Shown here: positions 62,831 through 64,000 of the stretch, in pieces
Layout: each line of letters opens with the position of its first letter
Position numbering within the stretch: the first letter of the stretch is position 1
Assembly: GCA_033439265.1 (NCBI GenBank)
Contig: JAVTVX010000035.1
Coordinates: 21,106,001 to 21,170,000, forward strand
Reading direction: 5' to 3'
Length of the DNA: 64,000 bases
Source: Dillenia suffruticosa
Taxonomy: Eukaryota; Streptophyta; Magnoliopsida; Dilleniales; Dilleniaceae
Made by a program: the position numbers and the translations under genes
The notes under the pieces: model-generated
The model's input: the letters and a program-made list of their open reading frames with translations, nothing else
The model's database searches: none
What the model was told of the DNA's origin: nothing

Positions 62831-64000
62831 AGGAATGTTGAGTTTCCAAATTAGTATGTAGTTAATTAGGAAGGTCTGTGATTTAACGGTCTTGATTTTT
62901 TTTTAATTCTGCTAGTGCTGTGTGTACTTATACAACTCAAGCAAAATGGAGAGTAGCAAAAACCCAATTAGTCAGAGTAATAGGTACATTAATCTTCCAA
63001 ACATGCTCCTGCTCAAAAGATTGATCATTTCACGACCATGGGATTCATCTAAGATTTTAAATAGGAAAAATTGTATTTGTCATCCATAATAAAGAAAAGT
63101 TTGTGGTTGCTTTTAGATTAAACTAGATTTGCCATGTGTTGCTGTGGTAAGATAATTGTTTTCTTGAGGATTTAGAAGCAAAGGAAAGGTAATGATTTTA
63201 TATTAAATATCTAACTAAATAATAAAATGGTAAAGAATTAATAATTATTGATGAAAAGAATTAATAATTAGAAGTATAAAGTTTAATATGAAAATTATCT
63301 TGGCGCAGTAGTTTTAAAACATTTTGTTGCATACAGTTTGATAAACAATGAAATTAAGTGCTATGCAATTCCTTTTGTCAGCTGCTCTTTCGTAAAGACC
63401 CTTCAGATGGTTTCAAGAGATTCCAGGATCAAATCTCACTCTTAGAACTTAGTGTTTTTTTTTTAAGTTGTGCTATTTAATCATTGACTGTTTTGCCCCT
63501 GTAATATAATTTTTTACAAAACTTATTATTTTTGTATAAACTTGCAATCAGTTTATCTATGTAAAATTATACTACAAAATCTTTAATTTCAAAAAATGAG
63601 AGAAGGATTTATTTTGTTTTGTTTTGTTTTATTTTATTTTATTTTTTTAATGATATAACCCTACGAAAATTAGTTAGTGGTTCCCAATAGAAGGGCAAAA
63701 AAAATGTAATACTTTAGTAAGAGTTTTGAGGGCTATGGGTCGATGAGAGAAAGAAATAGAGTGCAAGAGGGTGGGGAGGGGTAGGGAGGAATACAGTTCA
63801 CTTTCAACAAAGGTAGAAAAGTAGAACATGTAAGAAAGGAAAAGTGTGATGAGAAGCACTTCTCCATATGAACAGCTGTCTGTGCCAAAACTCTTGGCAG
63901 CTGACAGGGAAAACTGTGGTAGAATGGCACAGGTAATTCGATAGGGAAACTTGATATGCTATGGGTCTTAGTAGTATTATGATGCAAGAGGATGAATTTC

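Larger units (their letters stand above)
59926..64000. other. Final MPP alpha intron and right edge of window
   Basis: From the donor after HGER to the window end I could not find the expected last exon (KPVE... to the C-terminus). The 4-kb stretch holds the direct repeats at 60850-62230, a SINE-like piece at 62763-62830, an A-box-like TTGGCGCAGTAG near 63301 and AT-rich filler. The last exon probably lies beyond 64000. Confidence 0.55.

Overview
The window is nuclear DNA from a flowering plant, most likely a eudicot. Every gene is split by many AT-rich GT-AG introns, coding exons are GC-richer than the spacers, CT/GA microsatellites cluster around 5' ends, and all recognisable products are plant housekeeping proteins. 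I see no bacterial, organellar, CRISPR or viral feature. Gene models were spliced by hand from reading frame, splice signals and recalled protein families; exon edges are exact where stated, but no transcript data were available. Layout: (1) 1-1830, a broken inositol oxygenase (MIOX) copy on the minus strand, running off the left edge and split by an AT-rich insertion. (2) 1831-6890, AT-rich spacer with dispersed repeats. (3) 6891-8937, intact MIOX (+), 313 aa. (4) 8938-12600, spacer with a Tourist-like MITE flanked by TAA. (5) 12601-32682, a 22-exon gene (+) for a 1434-aa membrane-anchored glycine-rich protein; its introns hold a LINE fragment and several local tandem duplications. (6) 34764-38039, gamma-glutamyltranspeptidase (+), probably vacuolar, 626 aa. 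(7) 38678-40999, AP-4 complex sigma subunit (-), 143 aa. (8) 41153-42625, a non-autonomous transposon with roughly 285-bp terminal inverted repeats and a decayed piece of the DNA polymerase alpha catalytic-subunit gene inside, a Pack-MULE-like structure. (9) 43268-47302, ATP-dependent 6-phosphofructokinase (-), 541 aa with a Ser-rich N-terminal extension. (10) 50511-53721, Nudix hydrolase (-), 341 aa, one intron with a GC donor. (11) 55559 to beyond the edge, mitochondrial processing peptidase alpha subunit (+); the last exon was not found, and the final intron holds SINE-like and other repeats. The genes do not form a pathway. They are independent metabolic and trafficking genes: inositol to glucuronate, glutathione conjugate turnover, vesicle sorting, glycolysis, nucleotide-derivative hydrolysis, and mitochondrial presequence removal. 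The most interesting material is in the accessory DNA: the polymerase-alpha-carrying transposon, the MIOX pseudogene caught with a transposed repeat inside its exon, and the repeat family that insertion exposes. I found no convincing previously undescribed biological system.
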